In this document: positions 51,600-61,814 of the stretch, in pieces
How the letters are laid out: each line of letters begins with the position of its first letter
Position numbering within the stretch: the stretch's first letter is position 1
Source of the DNA: Lachnospiraceae bacterium
GTDB lineage: Bacteria; Bacillota; Clostridia; Lachnospirales; Lachnospiraceae
Direction of reading: 5' to 3'
NCBI GenBank assembly: GCA_017624835.1
Contig: JAGAMG010000050.1
Coordinates: 1 to 64,000 of the forward strand
Length of the DNA stretch: 64,000 nt
The notes under the pieces: generated by a model
Told to the model about the DNA's origin: nothing
The model's input: the letters and a program-made list of their open reading frames with translations, nothing else
Databases searched by the model: none
Translations under genes and position numbers: made by a program

Positions 51600-54254
51600 A
51601 TGAAACCAATTGGTGTAAATGAATTGAGAAGAATGTACCTTGATTTCTTTGAGAGCAAGGAGCATTTAAAAATGAAAAGCTTTTCTCTGGTGCCTCATAA
51701 TGATAACAGTCTGCTGATTATCAACTCCGGTATGGCACCTTTAAAGCCTTACTTCACAGGACAGGAAATTCCCCCCAGACGCAGGGTTACTACCTGTCAG
51801 AAATGTGTTCGTACAGGCGATATTGAAAATGTTGGTAAGACTGCACGTCACCTTACCTTTTTTGAAATGCTTGGTAATTTCTCCTTTGGAGATTACTTTA
51901 AGCATGAGGCGATTGCCTGGAGCTGGGAGTTTTTAACTGAGGTTGTGGGAATGGAGCCTGAAAGATTATATCCTTCCATCTATTGTGAGGATGATGAGGC
52001 TTTTGATATCTGGACTAAGGAAATTGGTGTTCCCGCGGAAAAAATTACCCGTTTCTATCGTGATGAAAACGGCGACTGTGATAACTTCTGGGAGCATGGC
52101 GCAGGTCCCTGCGGTCCCTGTTCTGAGATTTACTATGACAGAGGTATCAAGTATGGCTGCGGAAAACCTGACTGTAAGGTGGGCTGTGACTGTGACCGCT
52201 TCATGGAAGTATGGAATAATGTATTTACTCAGTTTGAAAGCGACGGAAACAGACATTATACCGAGCTTGACCAAAAGAATATTGATACCGGTATGGGTCT
52301 GGAGCGTCTGGCAGTGGTAGTACAGGATGTGAATTCTGTATTTGATATTGATACCATGAAGGCAATCCGTGACCGCATCTGTGAAATTGCAGGAGTGAAA
52401 TATCAGGAGGATGATGCAAAGGATGTATCCATTCGTCTTATTACTGACCATATTCGTTCCTCAACCTTTATGATTAGTGATGGTATTATGCCTTCCAATG
52501 AAGGACGCGGTTATGTGCTTCGTCGTTTGATTCGTCGTGCCGCAAGACATGGAAGACTTCTTGGTATTGAAGGAAAATTCTTGGCAAACTTAAGCCAGAC
52601 TGTAATTGCAGAGTGTAAGGATGGTTATCCTGAGCTTGCTGAGAAGCAGTCCTTTATCTTGAATGTACTGACTCAGGAAGAGGACAAGTTTGACAAGACC
52701 ATTGATCAGGGCTTGAGCATTCTGGCAGAGATGGAAGCAGAAATGCAGGAGAAAGGAAGCACTGAGCTTTCCGGCGAGAATGCATTTAAATTATATGATA
52801 CCTATGGGTTCCCTCTTGACTTAACAGAGGAAATTCTGGCAGAAAAAGGATTTACTATTGACCAGGCTGGCTTTGGCGTATGCATGCAGGAGCAGAAGGA
52901 CAAGGCTCGTAAAGCACGTAAGGTGACCAACTATATGGGCGCTGATGTAACCGTATATGAGTCCATTGACCCTAGCATTACCACAGAGTTTGTAGGCTAT
53001 GATAGATTACAGCATAATTCTAAGGTAACTGTATTAACCACAGATTCTGAAATTGTTGAGGCGCTTACTGACGGACAGATTGGTACCATTATTGTAGAGG
53101 AGACTCCTTTCTACGCTACCATGGGTGGTCAGAATGCGGATACCGGTGTGATTACCACCGCGGACGGTAGCTTTGAAGTAAAGGATACTGTGAAGCTTTT
53201 GGGCGGTAAGGTAGGACATATCGGAACGGTAACCAAGGGAATGATTAAGGTAGGGGATACCGTAACCTTGACCGTAAATTCCACCAATCGTTTAGATACC
53301 TGTAAGAACCACAGTGCAACTCATTTGCTTCAGAAGGCGCTTCGTGAAGTACTTGGTACCCATGTTGAGCAGAATGGTTCCTATGTGGATGGTGAGAGAC
53401 TTCGTTTCGACTTTAGCCACTTTGCAGCCATGACCAAGGAAGAACTTGACAAGGTAGAAGCGATTGTTAATGAAAAGATTGCAGAGAGTATTCCGGTTGT
53501 AACTGAGGTTATGAGTATTGAGGATGCTAAGAAAACAGGAGCAATGGCCCTCTTTGGTGAGAAATACGGTGAGACCGTGCGTGTAGTAAAAATGGGTGAT
53601 TTCTCTACCGAGCTTTGTGGTGGTACCCATGTAAGTAATACTGCTGTGATTACAGCCTTCAAGATTCTTTCTGAGAATGGTGTTGCTGCGGGTGTACGTC
53701 GTATTGAAGCCCTGACAGGTAATGGTGTATTCAATTACTACAAGAATATGGAAGCAATTGTAGAGGCTGCAAGTAAAGTGATGAAAGCAACTCCCGCTAC
53801 CTTGGTAGAAAAGTGTGAGCATACTTTGGCAGAATTAAAGGCAGTTAATTCTGAGAATGAATCTTTAAAGAGCAAGGCTGCAAAGGATGCCCTTGGAGAT
53901 GTCATGAATCAGGTGGTTGAAGTTAAGGGGATGAAGCTGCTTGCAACCAGCGTGGACGGTGTAGATATGAACGGGCTTCGTGACCTTGGCGACCAGCTGA
54001 AGGAAAAGCTGGGTGATGGTGTGGTAGTGCTTCTTTCCAATCAGGACGGAAAGGTAAATATGATTGCCATGGCTACGGATGCTGCTGTAAAAGCAGGTGC
54101 ACATGCAGGCAATCTGATTAAAGGAATTGCAGCACTTGTTGGCGGTGGCGGCGGTGGCCGTCCCAATATGGCACAGGCAGGCGGAAAGAATCCTGCAGGT
54201 ATTAAGGATGCTATTGCAGAGGCTGCGAAGGTTCTTGAGAGCCAATTAAATTAA
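51600..54254 (+). CDS. alaS: Alanine-tRNA ligase
   Basis: The 884-residue protein has the AlaRS catalytic core (VNELRRMYLDFFESKEHLKMKSFSLVP), the editing domain with HSATHLL and CGGTH zinc sites, and a C-terminal DHHA1 domain (GGGGGGRPNMAQAGG near 850). It charges tRNA-Ala and removes mischarged Ser or Gly. GGAGG lies before 51600; an in-frame TTG at 51585 overlaps it and is rejected. Confidence 0.97.
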   Translation: MKPIGVNELRRMYLDFFESKEHLKMKSFSLVPHNDNSLLIINSGMAPLKPYFTGQEIPPRRRVTTCQKCVRTGDIENVGKTARHLTFFEMLGNFSFGDYFKHEAIAWSWEFLTEVVGMEPERLYPSIYCEDDEAFDIWTKEIGVPAEKITRFYRDENGDCDNFWEHGAGPCGPCSEIYYDRGIKYGCGKPDCKVGCDCDRFMEVWNNVFTQFESDGNRHYTELDQKNIDTGMGLERLAVVVQDVNSVFDIDTMKAIRDRICEIAGVKYQEDDAKDVSIRLITDHIRSSTFMISDGIMPSNEGRGYVLRRLIRRAARHGRLLGIEGKFLANLSQTVIAECKDGYPELAEKQSFILNVLTQEEDKFDKTIDQGLSILAEMEAEMQEKGSTELSGENAFKLYDTYGFPLDLTEEILAEKGFTIDQAGFGVCMQEQKDKARKARKVTNYMGADVTVYESIDPSITTEFVGYDRLQHNSKVTVLTTDSEIVEALTDGQIGTIIVEETPFYATMGGQNADTGVITTADGSFEVKDTVKLLGGKVGHIGTVTKGMIKVGDTVTLTVNSTNRLDTCKNHSATHLLQKALREVLGTHVEQNGSYVDGERLRFDFSHFAAMTKEELDKVEAIVNEKIAESIPVVTEVMSIEDAKKTGAMALFGEKYGETVRVVKMGDFSTELCGGTHVSNTAVITAFKILSENGVAAGVRRIEALTGNGVFNYYKNMEAIVEAASKVMKATPATLVEKCEHTLAELKAVNSENESLKSKAAKDALGDVMNQVVEVKGMKLLATSVDGVDMNGLRDLGDQLKEKLGDGVVVLLSNQDGKVNMIAMATDAAVKAGAHAGNLIKGIAALVGGGGGGRPNMAQAGGKNPAGIKDAIAEAAKVLESQLN

Positions 54255-54292
54255 TAAGCGTTTTAGATTTGTAAAAGAGAAAGGGATAACCT

Positions 54293-56179
54293 ATGAAAGA
54301 ACAGAATGCTTTGCCAACGATAGGGACGAAAAGGTTAGTTAAAATTTCGCCGGGATTAGCTGTCTGTTTGAAATGCCTGATTACGGTCTGGGCACTTTCA
54401 GGGGAATCCCTTTCTTTAATGTTGTCCGGCTATTCCATGGATGTACCGGGAGTGAAGTACATTTTTACGGTATTGGATTCTCTTGACGGATGGGGCATTG
54501 AGAATCTGTTTATGGCACTGGGATTGGGAACGGTATTTTATTTGGTTCGTGACAGGCAGAAAAATCCGGGAGTGACGGTACTGAGTCTTTTCTTTGCAAT
54601 CTGCACGGTGTTTGGAATCAGCTATGCAAAGACGGATAGCTGGGATTGTATTTTCCTGTTTAAGATGCAGTTCCTGTTGGCAGTTTTTGTGATGTTAGGA
54701 TATTATTTTGCTTACAAAAACTGTATTTTATTTGTGGCTTATATATTCGAACAAAAGAAGGAATGGTTGCGTAGGGAAACAAAAGGAAAGCTGGAAGCTT
54801 TTTTGTTTGAAAAAAGACCATTTGGGGGAGCTTTGCTTGGCTATTTTGTATTAGGCTTACCTTGGCTGATTTCCTTTTTTCCGGGAACTCTACAGTGGGA
54901 TGCCCATGCGCAGCTTTGGATGGATTTAGGAGTTGTGGAAAAAACAGGACATTTCCCGGTGGCAATGACAGAATATATGGGTGCATGTATGAACCTTGGA
55001 AGAATTCTGCTTCATTCGGATACAGCGGGTCTGTTTTTCTATACCGGAACACAGTTCACCTTACAAATAGTGGTATTTTCCTATGCCAATTATGTATTAT
55101 GTAAGTTAAAAGCACCTGTGATATTGCGTTGGTTTTCTGTCATTTATTGGGGAGTGTTTCCCTATTTTCCGATTTGGGGATATACAATGGTAAAGGATAC
55201 CATGTATTATATATTTGTAATGCTATGGGTGGTTGCCTTTATTGATATTCTAAGTAAGGATAAGGAAAGGGCCGCATGGTGGCAGTGGGCAGTATTCGTG
55301 GTTTCCGCATTGGGGATAGTTTTCAGCCGAAATGATGGAAGATATGTAGTGGTGATAAGCATATTAGCATGGGCAATCATATATCGAAAATATTGGAAGC
55401 TGTATTTGATTAGTATTTCCCTTTGTCTGGTGGCAATCTTTTTGGTGGATGAAGTTTATATGCCGGCTATGGGGATTGCGGAAGGAGCTAAGGGAGAAAT
55501 GCTTTCCATTCCCTTACAGCAGACTGCCAGATATTTAGGGGAGCATTTGGAAGATGTCACACCTGAGGAAGCAGAAGTGTTACAGCGGGGCTTTACCATA
55601 GATTTGGAACAAATTGCCAATGCTTATAACCCTGTTATCTCGGATTCTGTAAAAGGAAGCTTTGTAAAGTATCCGGATGGAGCATATCTGAAAGCTTATT
55701 TCAAAGTATGGTTTCAGCAGCTATTAAAGCACCCGGATACCTATGTACAGGCATTTTTAAATCAGGTGTATGGGTATTTTTATCCCAATGTGCACAATTA
55801 TGGCGATTATTTAGGGGTTTTTTATATTGGCAATGGGGATAAATGGCATGACGGAACCTTGGACATTGAATATGTGATTGAGAATAATTGGGGAAGAAGA
55901 ATTTTAGAGGAAGCCTTACATGTAGCAGAAAAAACACCGGTAATAGGTTTGTTGCTCAGTGCCGGATTACATGTTTATTTGTTGTTGGGACAGTGTACGT
56001 TTTTGTTTGTAAAAAGAAAGAGAAAAGACATGGCGATATTTATTCCGGAGATTTGTGTATTGTTGATATGTATTGCTTCTCCGGTAAATGCCTATTTAAG
56101 ATATTTGATGCCGGTTATGGTCTTGTTACCTGTTACAGCGGCATGGTGCTTTGGATTCACAGATTATGAGGAAGTATAA
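54293..56179 (+). CDS. DUF6020 polytopic membrane protein (GT-C-like)
   Basis: The 628-residue protein has about 12 membrane segments. The extracytoplasmic loop with SFFPGTLQWDAHAQLWMDLG near 195 and the WGYTMVKDTMYY segment near 298 are DUF6020 features, with acidic residues placed as in GT-C-fold glycosyltransferases. It may transfer a lipid-linked sugar outside the membrane. The next gene (DUF6056) starts one base after its stop, so the two form a unit. Function is not established. Confidence 0.75.
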   Translation: MKEQNALPTIGTKRLVKISPGLAVCLKCLITVWALSGESLSLMLSGYSMDVPGVKYIFTVLDSLDGWGIENLFMALGLGTVFYLVRDRQKNPGVTVLSLFFAICTVFGISYAKTDSWDCIFLFKMQFLLAVFVMLGYYFAYKNCILFVAYIFEQKKEWLRRETKGKLEAFLFEKRPFGGALLGYFVLGLPWLISFFPGTLQWDAHAQLWMDLGVVEKTGHFPVAMTEYMGACMNLGRILLHSDTAGLFFYTGTQFTLQIVVFSYANYVLCKLKAPVILRWFSVIYWGVFPYFPIWGYTMVKDTMYYIFVMLWVVAFIDILSKDKERAAWWQWAVFVVSALGIVFSRNDGRYVVVISILAWAIIYRKYWKLYLISISLCLVAIFLVDEVYMPAMGIAEGAKGEMLSIPLQQTARYLGEHLEDVTPEEAEVLQRGFTIDLEQIANAYNPVISDSVKGSFVKYPDGAYLKAYFKVWFQQLLKHPDTYVQAFLNQVYGYFYPNVHNYGDYLGVFYIGNGDKWHDGTLDIEYVIENNWGRRILEEALHVAEKTPVIGLLLSAGLHVYLLLGQCTFLFVKRKRKDMAIFIPEICVLLICIASPVNAYLRYLMPVMVLLPVTAAWCFGFTDYEEV

Positions 56180-56180
56180 T

Positions 56181-57692
56181 ATGAAGGACAGAAGAAAAAT
56201 TAGCAGCTTGCTTATTTATTGTGCATGCATTATAGCGTTGGTGATTGTGGTATTTCCCCTTCTTTACATTGCACAGTATGACTATCCCAGTGCAGATGAT
56301 TGGAGCTTTGGGGTATACGGGTATCAGGCTTTGCAAAGGGGAGAAGGTATTTGGGGAGTAATCAGAGCTACCATGCAGAGTGTGGCACATCAATATATGA
56401 ATTGGGAAGGCAGGTTTTCCGCAGTGTTTTTGGGGTCTCTTCAGCCCGGAATCTGGGGAGAAAAATACTATGGAATGGTTGCCTGGTTAATGCTGGGAGC
56501 CATCATTTTTGGGGAATTATACTTGTTCTATTCTCTGTTTGAAAATGCGGAGGATAAAGGAGTAAAATGGTTTAGTATACCCATTGTAATACCGGCTCTT
56601 ATTTTGCAAATATTGTATTGCCCTGCGCCGGAGGAAAGCTTTTATTGGTACACCGGTGCAGTAAATTATACTTTTGTATATGGACTGTCTTTGATGTTGC
56701 TGGGAGTATTTGCCAAGCTTGCCCGGAAGGAATATAGCGTAGGAAAAAGGGTTGGCATGACGATTATTGCAATTGTTTTGTCCATTTTGGTTGGTGGAAA
56801 TAATTTTGCAACAAGTTTATCATGCTTTCTGATTTTATTTCTGTTAACAGTGTTGTTTGCAATTTGGAATAAACCTGCATTTAAAAGAACTTGGTTTTTG
56901 GTAGTGATTGTATTGGGAGCTCTTTTACTCTCCATTTTTGCGCCCGGAAATACCAGTAGAATTAATAGTAATTTTAACGGAGAAACAGGAAATGCCATAG
57001 AAGCAATTATTTCATCCCTGATTCGTTCCTTTACAAATATTTATTCCTGGCTTACAAATGGGAAGGTATTCCTGATGATTTTGTTTGTTCTGCCATTTAT
57101 ATGGGTGGCTGTAAAGAGAATGACATATCAGTTTAAACTTCCGGGGATATTTACGCTTCTTACATTTGGTGCATATGCATCACAAATTACTGCAACCCTA
57201 TATGTTGATGGAACAACCGGTGGCGGTAGAATGGCAGCAATTTTATTTTATTCCTGCTATGTCTGGCTGATAGCAAATCTTTGTTATTGGATGGGATGGG
57301 TAAGTAAAAAGGAAAATAAAGGAAAGCATCTGTTAAATAAGCTGGAAGCGGTTTGGGAAAAATATAGTCTGATTTATTGTGCTCTTATTGGAGTATTGTT
57401 GGTGGGAATTATCTATACAGCGGATTTGCGTCAGCTTACCAGCTATAGAGCCTACAGAGATTGGAGACAGGGATGGGCAAAGCAGTATGCGGCAGAATGG
57501 GATGCCCGTTTGGAGGTTTTACATGATGCTTCCATAAAAAATGTAGAGTTTCAACCTTTATCTCCGGCAGCGTCACCGGAGCTCCTGATATACACGGATT
57601 TACAGGATGAGAAAGGTTATGTGTGGGTAAATTATGCCTGTGCGGAATACTATGAGAAGGATTCTGTAATGGTAATCCCTCCTCAAAATTAA
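56181..57692 (+). CDS. DUF6056 polytopic membrane protein (GT-C-like)
   Basis: The 503-residue protein has about 11 membrane segments. QYDYPSADDWSFG near 37 and YMNWEGRFSA near 77 are typical of DUF6056, the D-D pair resembling the catalytic loop of GT-C enzymes. The start at 56181 has AGGAAG 7 bases upstream; two ATGs further upstream are rejected. It follows the DUF6020 gene without a gap, so they probably work on the same surface glycan. Confidence 0.72.
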   Translation: MKDRRKISSLLIYCACIIALVIVVFPLLYIAQYDYPSADDWSFGVYGYQALQRGEGIWGVIRATMQSVAHQYMNWEGRFSAVFLGSLQPGIWGEKYYGMVAWLMLGAIIFGELYLFYSLFENAEDKGVKWFSIPIVIPALILQILYCPAPEESFYWYTGAVNYTFVYGLSLMLLGVFAKLARKEYSVGKRVGMTIIAIVLSILVGGNNFATSLSCFLILFLLTVLFAIWNKPAFKRTWFLVVIVLGALLLSIFAPGNTSRINSNFNGETGNAIEAIISSLIRSFTNIYSWLTNGKVFLMILFVLPFIWVAVKRMTYQFKLPGIFTLLTFGAYASQITATLYVDGTTGGGRMAAILFYSCYVWLIANLCYWMGWVSKKENKGKHLLNKLEAVWEKYSLIYCALIGVLLVGIIYTADLRQLTSYRAYRDWRQGWAKQYAAEWDARLEVLHDASIKNVEFQPLSPAASPELLIYTDLQDEKGYVWVNYACAEYYEKDSVMVIPPQN

Positions 57693-57731
57693 ATTTGTAA
57701 GAAAAAATATTTTAGAAAATACAAAAAACTG

Positions 57732-57759
57732 TTGACGACTGAAAAAAATGTGATATAAT
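57732..57759 (+). promoter_or_regulatory. Promoter of rpsU
   Basis: -35 TTGACG (57732-57737), 16-bp spacer and -10 TATAAT (57754-57759), about 80 bases before the ATG at 57847. Confidence 0.8.
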
Positions 57760-57846
57760 GTGAAATGTGCATGTGTAGAAATGTGCATAGAGAATAACCC
57801 AATCAGTCGTGTTACTAGAGGGACTGAAGGGAGGTCGGGTGTAGTC

Positions 57847-58023
57847 ATGTCAAACGTAATCGTAAAAGAAAACGAGACTTTAGATAGCGCTTTACGTCGC
57901 TTTAAGAGAAGTTGTGCTAAGGCTGGTATTCAGCAGGAGATTCGTAAGAGAGAGCATTACGAGAAGCCAAGCGTAAAACGTAAGAAAAAATCTGAAGCAG
58001 CAAGAAAACGTAAATATAACTAA
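57847..58023 (+). CDS. rpsU: Ribosomal protein bS21
   Basis: The 58-residue protein begins [27 protein letters not shown] and ends in a basic run typical of bS21. It has its own promoter and terminator. GGGAGG is about 13 bases before the start; nothing nearer fits. Confidence 0.96.
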   Translation: MSNVIVKENETLDSALRRFKRSCAKAGIQQEIRKREHYEKPSVKRKKKSEAARKRKYN

Positions 58024-58031
58024 AAAACGTT

Positions 58032-58059
58032 AAGTCCCCGGTATTTTACCGGGGACTTT
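58032..58059 (+). terminator. Intrinsic terminator of rpsU
   Basis: Perfect 12-bp stem AAGTCCCCGGTA (58032-58043) with TACCGGGGACTT (58047-58058), 3-nt loop, short T-run. Confidence 0.85.
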
Positions 58060-58138
58060 CTGCGCTTATATTGAGTTCTTAAAGAAATTAGGAATATATT
58101 GGGCTGCATATCCATATTCTTTAGTAAGAAAGATTGGG

Positions 58139-59323
58139 ATGTGTAGCTTTTTTATGTATTGGAAAAGAAAGATAACAGCCATTGTGCTGAGTGTGGTAAT
58201 AAGCGTGTTGTGTGCGGTGCCCGTGCCTCAGGTTCAGGCACAGGTGGCAGTGGCAGCACCATCGGTAATTTTGTTGGAGAGTTCTACCGGACAGGTGATT
58301 TTTGAACAAAATTCCACGGAGAGGAGAAGTCCCGCAAGTATTACAAAGATTATGACATTGTTACTGGCTTTTGAAAATTTAAAAGAAGGAAAAATAAAAT
58401 TAGAGGATCAGGTAATGACCAGTCAGCATGCCAGCTCCATGGGCGGTTCCCAGGTGTTTTTGGCGGAAGGGGAGGTACAGACCCTTGATACCATGCTGAA
58501 ATGTATTGCAGTGGCTTCGGGAAATGATGCAAGTGTGGCTGTGGCAGAGCATATTGCAGGCAGTGAGGAGGCATTTGTTGGATTGATGAATGAAAAAGCA
58601 GCAGAGCTTGGTATGAATGATACCCATTTTGAGGATTGTTGTGGGCTAAGTAATTCGGATAATCATTATACTACTGCAAAGGATGTGGCAATTATGTCAA
58701 GGGAATTGACCACAAAATATCCGGAGGTTTTTCAGTACACTACCATTTGGATGGAGGATATTACCCATGAGACCAGACAGGGAACCTCGAATTTTACTTT
58801 GAGCAGCACCAATAAGTTGTTAAAGCAGTATCAATGGGCAACAGGATTGAAAACAGGTTCCACGGATAAGGCAAAGTATTGTCTATCTGCAACTGCCAGT
58901 AAGGATGGCATTGATTTGATTGCAGTAGTAATGGGTGCGCCGGATCATAAGGCACGGTTTCAGGATGCACAGGCACTTCTAAATTATGGCTTTGGTGTGT
59001 GTAGTTTGTACATAGATGAAAACAAGGAAGCTCTTCCACAAATATCTGTGGAGGGTGGTGTGGAAGAACTGGTGGAAGTAAAGTATCAGGGAGAATTTCG
59101 CTATTTGGATACCGAGGGGAATGCTCTTGAACAAGTGGAAAAGGTAATTGAACTTCCGGAAAGTGTAGCTGCTCCGGTGGAAGAAAATGGGGTGGCAGGT
59201 AGCGTTCATTATCTGTTAAACGGAGTGGAAATCGGAACTGTGCCCATTCTGTTTAGTCAAGGTGTATCAAAAGCTTTATATCGGGATTATTTGAAACAAA
59301 TTTTTGAAATGTACCTTTTGTAG
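58139..59323 (+). CDS. dacF: D-alanyl-D-alanine carboxypeptidase (DacF/DacA family)
   Basis: The 394-residue protein is a class-A-like low-molecular-weight PBP. The signal peptide (about 8-36) is followed by the active-site Ser67-x-x-Lys70 (SITK), the Ser127-Gly-Asn129 (SGN) and the KTGS motif near 240. A PBP5_C-type beta domain and a C-terminal amphipathic end follow. It trims the peptidoglycan stem pentapeptide at the outer face. A second ATG at 58154 is possible. A paralogue is at 61815. Confidence 0.92.
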   Translation: MCSFFMYWKRKITAIVLSVVISVLCAVPVPQVQAQVAVAAPSVILLESSTGQVIFEQNSTERRSPASITKIMTLLLAFENLKEGKIKLEDQVMTSQHASSMGGSQVFLAEGEVQTLDTMLKCIAVASGNDASVAVAEHIAGSEEAFVGLMNEKAAELGMNDTHFEDCCGLSNSDNHYTTAKDVAIMSRELTTKYPEVFQYTTIWMEDITHETRQGTSNFTLSSTNKLLKQYQWATGLKTGSTDKAKYCLSATASKDGIDLIAVVMGAPDHKARFQDAQALLNYGFGVCSLYIDENKEALPQISVEGGVEELVEVKYQGEFRYLDTEGNALEQVEKVIELPESVAAPVEENGVAGSVHYLLNGVEIGTVPILFSQGVSKALYRDYLKQIFEMYLL

Positions 59324-59334
59324 GTGGTGGAATT

Positions 59335-60294
59335 ATGATATACTGTACCCGGATAAAAGCCCCTATTTATAGGGAAAGAAACTATAAGATGTTAACGAAC
59401 AACAGATATCAGAAAGAGGCGTCCATGTGGGATATAGTGATTACACTTATAAGTATTATAATATTGGTATTATTATGGGTTATGCTATATGATACCAATC
59501 GTTTTGTGATAACCAGTCATATCTTTTCGGATAAACGAATCCGCAAGGCTGCCCGGGCAGTGGTGCTTGCGGATTTGCATAATAAAAGCTATGGAAAGAA
59601 TAATGAAAAGCTGTTGGAGGCTATAGCAGAATGCAAACCGGATTTTATCTTGGTGGCAGGGGATATCCCCACGGCAAAGCCGGGAACAAGTCTGGAGGTA
59701 GCCATTCATTTGATGCAGGAATTGGGAAAAATGTATCCTGTCTATTACGGTAGTGGGAATCATGAGCATCGTTTGAAGCTCTATCCCGATAAATATGGGG
59801 ATATGGCTTCTCGTTATGAAAAGGCACTTGCAGAAGCCGGAATTCACAGATTGGTCAATCGACATGAGGTGTTAGAGGACTGTAATATTACGGTATACGG
59901 TTCGGAAATTGACCGGTTTTATTATAAGCGGTTTGGGGTGCAGGATATGAAAGCGGAATATCTGCCCCAGCTCTTAGGACAACCATCGGAGAATGAATAT
60001 ACTATTTTGCTTGCCCATAACCCGGATTATTTTCCGAAGTATGCTGAGTGGGGAGCGGATTTAGTATGTGCCGGACATGTGCATGGTGGGATGGTGCAAA
60101 TTCCATTTTTGAAAAAAGGGGTTGTATCACCCAATGTGAGATTATTTCCGAAGTATGATGGTGGAATGTTCAAGGAAGGAAGGACAACTATGCTGTTAAG
60201 CCGTGGCTTGGGTGTGCATACCATACCTGTCCGCTTGTTTAATCCGGGAGAACTGCTGGTGGTGGACTTTGTACCTTGGGAGGACAAGGCGTAG
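59335..60294 (+). CDS. Membrane-anchored metallophosphoesterase
   Basis: The 319-residue protein has a single membrane segment (about 33-52) and a calcineurin-like phosphoesterase domain. The metal-ligand motifs are DLHN, GDI, GSGNHEHR, LAHNPDY and GHVHGG. The usual first motif is DxH and is preserved as DLH. A relative, B. subtilis YkuE, acts outside the cell. AGGTGGTGG precedes the ATG at 59335; ATGs at 59389 and 59425 are also in frame and could be used. Confidence 0.85.
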   Translation: MIYCTRIKAPIYRERNYKMLTNNRYQKEASMWDIVITLISIIILVLLWVMLYDTNRFVITSHIFSDKRIRKAARAVVLADLHNKSYGKNNEKLLEAIAECKPDFILVAGDIPTAKPGTSLEVAIHLMQELGKMYPVYYGSGNHEHRLKLYPDKYGDMASRYEKALAEAGIHRLVNRHEVLEDCNITVYGSEIDRFYYKRFGVQDMKAEYLPQLLGQPSENEYTILLAHNPDYFPKYAEWGADLVCAGHVHGGMVQIPFLKKGVVSPNVRLFPKYDGGMFKEGRTTMLLSRGLGVHTIPVRLFNPGELLVVDFVPWEDKA

Positions 60295-60389
60295 AAAGAT
60301 ACGGGAACACATGTTTTCCTTGAAAAAGAAAGCTAAAAACATTACAATGTTAACTAGTGTTTTTAGGCAAAAAGAGTAAAGAGGTTGTT

Positions 60390-61133
60390 ATGGCAATTCC
60401 TGTAAAGTTAGAAGCCTTTGAAGGTCCCTTGGATCTTTTGCTTCATTTAATAGAAAAAAACAAAATAGATATTTATGATATTCCGATTGTGGAGATTACA
60501 GAGCAATATTTAGATTATATCAAGCAGATGAAGGACAGAGATATGAATATCATGAGTGAATTCCTGGTAATGGCAGCCACTCTGATTGATATAAAATGCA
60601 AAATGCTCCTGCCCAAAGAGGTAAATGAAGAGGGAGAAGAGGAAGACCCCAGAGCCGAATTGGTTCAAAAGCTGTTGGAATACAAAATGTATAAATATAT
60701 GTCCTTTGAGCTTCGTGACCGTCAGGTGGATGCCGCCAGAAATTTGTACCGGGATCAAAAGCTGCCTGAGGAGGTTGCTGCCTATCGTCAGCCTATTAAC
60801 TACGAGGAGTTGGTAGGCGACATGAACTTAAGCAGACTTCATGAGATTTTTAAATCCATTGTCCGCAAGCAGGAGGATAAAATTGACCCTATCCGCAGTC
60901 AATATGGCAAGATTGAAAAGGATGAGGTTGACATGGATGCAAAGACTTTTTATGTGGAGGCCTATGCCAGAGAACATAAAAGCTTTAGCTTTCGTAAGCT
61001 TTTGGAAAAGCAATCCAGCAGAATGGAGATTATCGTTACCTTTCTGATTATTCTGGAATTAATGAAGGTTGGAAAAATCAGTATCAGTCAGGAACATATA
61101 TTTGATGATATTTTCATTACGTCAAATTTGTAG
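60390..61133 (+). CDS. scpA: Segregation and condensation protein ScpA
   Basis: The 247-residue protein begins MAIPVKLEAFEGPLDLLLHLIEKNKIDIYDIPI, the kleisin N-terminus that binds SMC, and ends in a winged-helix (ITFLIILELMKVGK). It builds the SMC-ScpAB complex for chromosome segregation. A start at 60357 lacks a ribosome binding site; AAAGAGG precedes 60390. scpB follows about 48 bases later. Confidence 0.95.
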   Translation: MAIPVKLEAFEGPLDLLLHLIEKNKIDIYDIPIVEITEQYLDYIKQMKDRDMNIMSEFLVMAATLIDIKCKMLLPKEVNEEGEEEDPRAELVQKLLEYKMYKYMSFELRDRQVDAARNLYRDQKLPEEVAAYRQPINYEELVGDMNLSRLHEIFKSIVRKQEDKIDPIRSQYGKIEKDEVDMDAKTFYVEAYAREHKSFSFRKLLEKQSSRMEIIVTFLIILELMKVGKISISQEHIFDDIFITSNL

Positions 61134-61181
61134 GAACTGTTTAGAAAAATGCAAAAATAGAAGAGGTACAAGAGGTAGAGA

Positions 61182-61751
61182 ATGGAACAGGCAAGAGCAG
61201 AAGCTATTATGGAAGCGATTCTTTTTGCAATGGGAGAATCTGTGGAAATCAGCAAGCTGGCAGATATCATAGAGTTAGATGTAAAGAGTACGAAAAAGAT
61301 TTTGAAGGAAATGGAAGAAAAATATCAGCAGGAAGATAGAGGAATCTATCTGACACAGTTTGATAATGCGGTACAGCTTTGTACCAAGGCTGAAATGTAT
61401 GAATATCTGATTAAAATTGCAAAATCACCCAGAAAGATGACCTTGACGGATACGGTGTTGGAGACCCTTTCCATCATTGCTTATAAGCAGCCGGTAACCC
61501 GTGTGGAAATAGAGCGCGTACGTGGCGTAAGCTGTGATCATGCCATTAATAAACTGTTGGAGTATGATTTGATTACCGAATTGGGCAGATTGGATGCCCC
61601 GGGACGTCCTCTTTTATTCGGAACCACGGAACAGTTTTTGCGTTGCTTTGGTGTGAAGAGTCTTGAGGAGCTTCCGGAATTAAATCCGGTACAGTTGGAG
61701 GAATTCAAGCAGCAGGCAGAGGAAGAGGTGCAGCTGCAGCTTGATATTTAG
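61182..61751 (+). CDS. scpB: Segregation and condensation protein ScpB
   Basis: The 189-residue protein has two winged helices: EAILFAMGESVEISKLADII and RKMTLTDTVLETLSIIAYKQPVTRVEIERVRGVSCDHAINKLLEYDLI. It is the dimeric ScpB that closes the SMC complex with ScpA. The ATG at 61182 has a purine-rich AGAGGTAGAGA upstream. Confidence 0.95.
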   Translation: MEQARAEAIMEAILFAMGESVEISKLADIIELDVKSTKKILKEMEEKYQQEDRGIYLTQFDNAVQLCTKAEMYEYLIKIAKSPRKMTLTDTVLETLSIIAYKQPVTRVEIERVRGVSCDHAINKLLEYDLITELGRLDAPGRPLLFGTTEQFLRCFGVKSLEELPELNPVQLEEFKQQAEEEVQLQLDI

Positions 61752-61814
61752 ACCGTTATACATAAAACAATAAGAAAGCCTCATATATTATTAAAAAACC
61801 GGGATGATTGAAAC

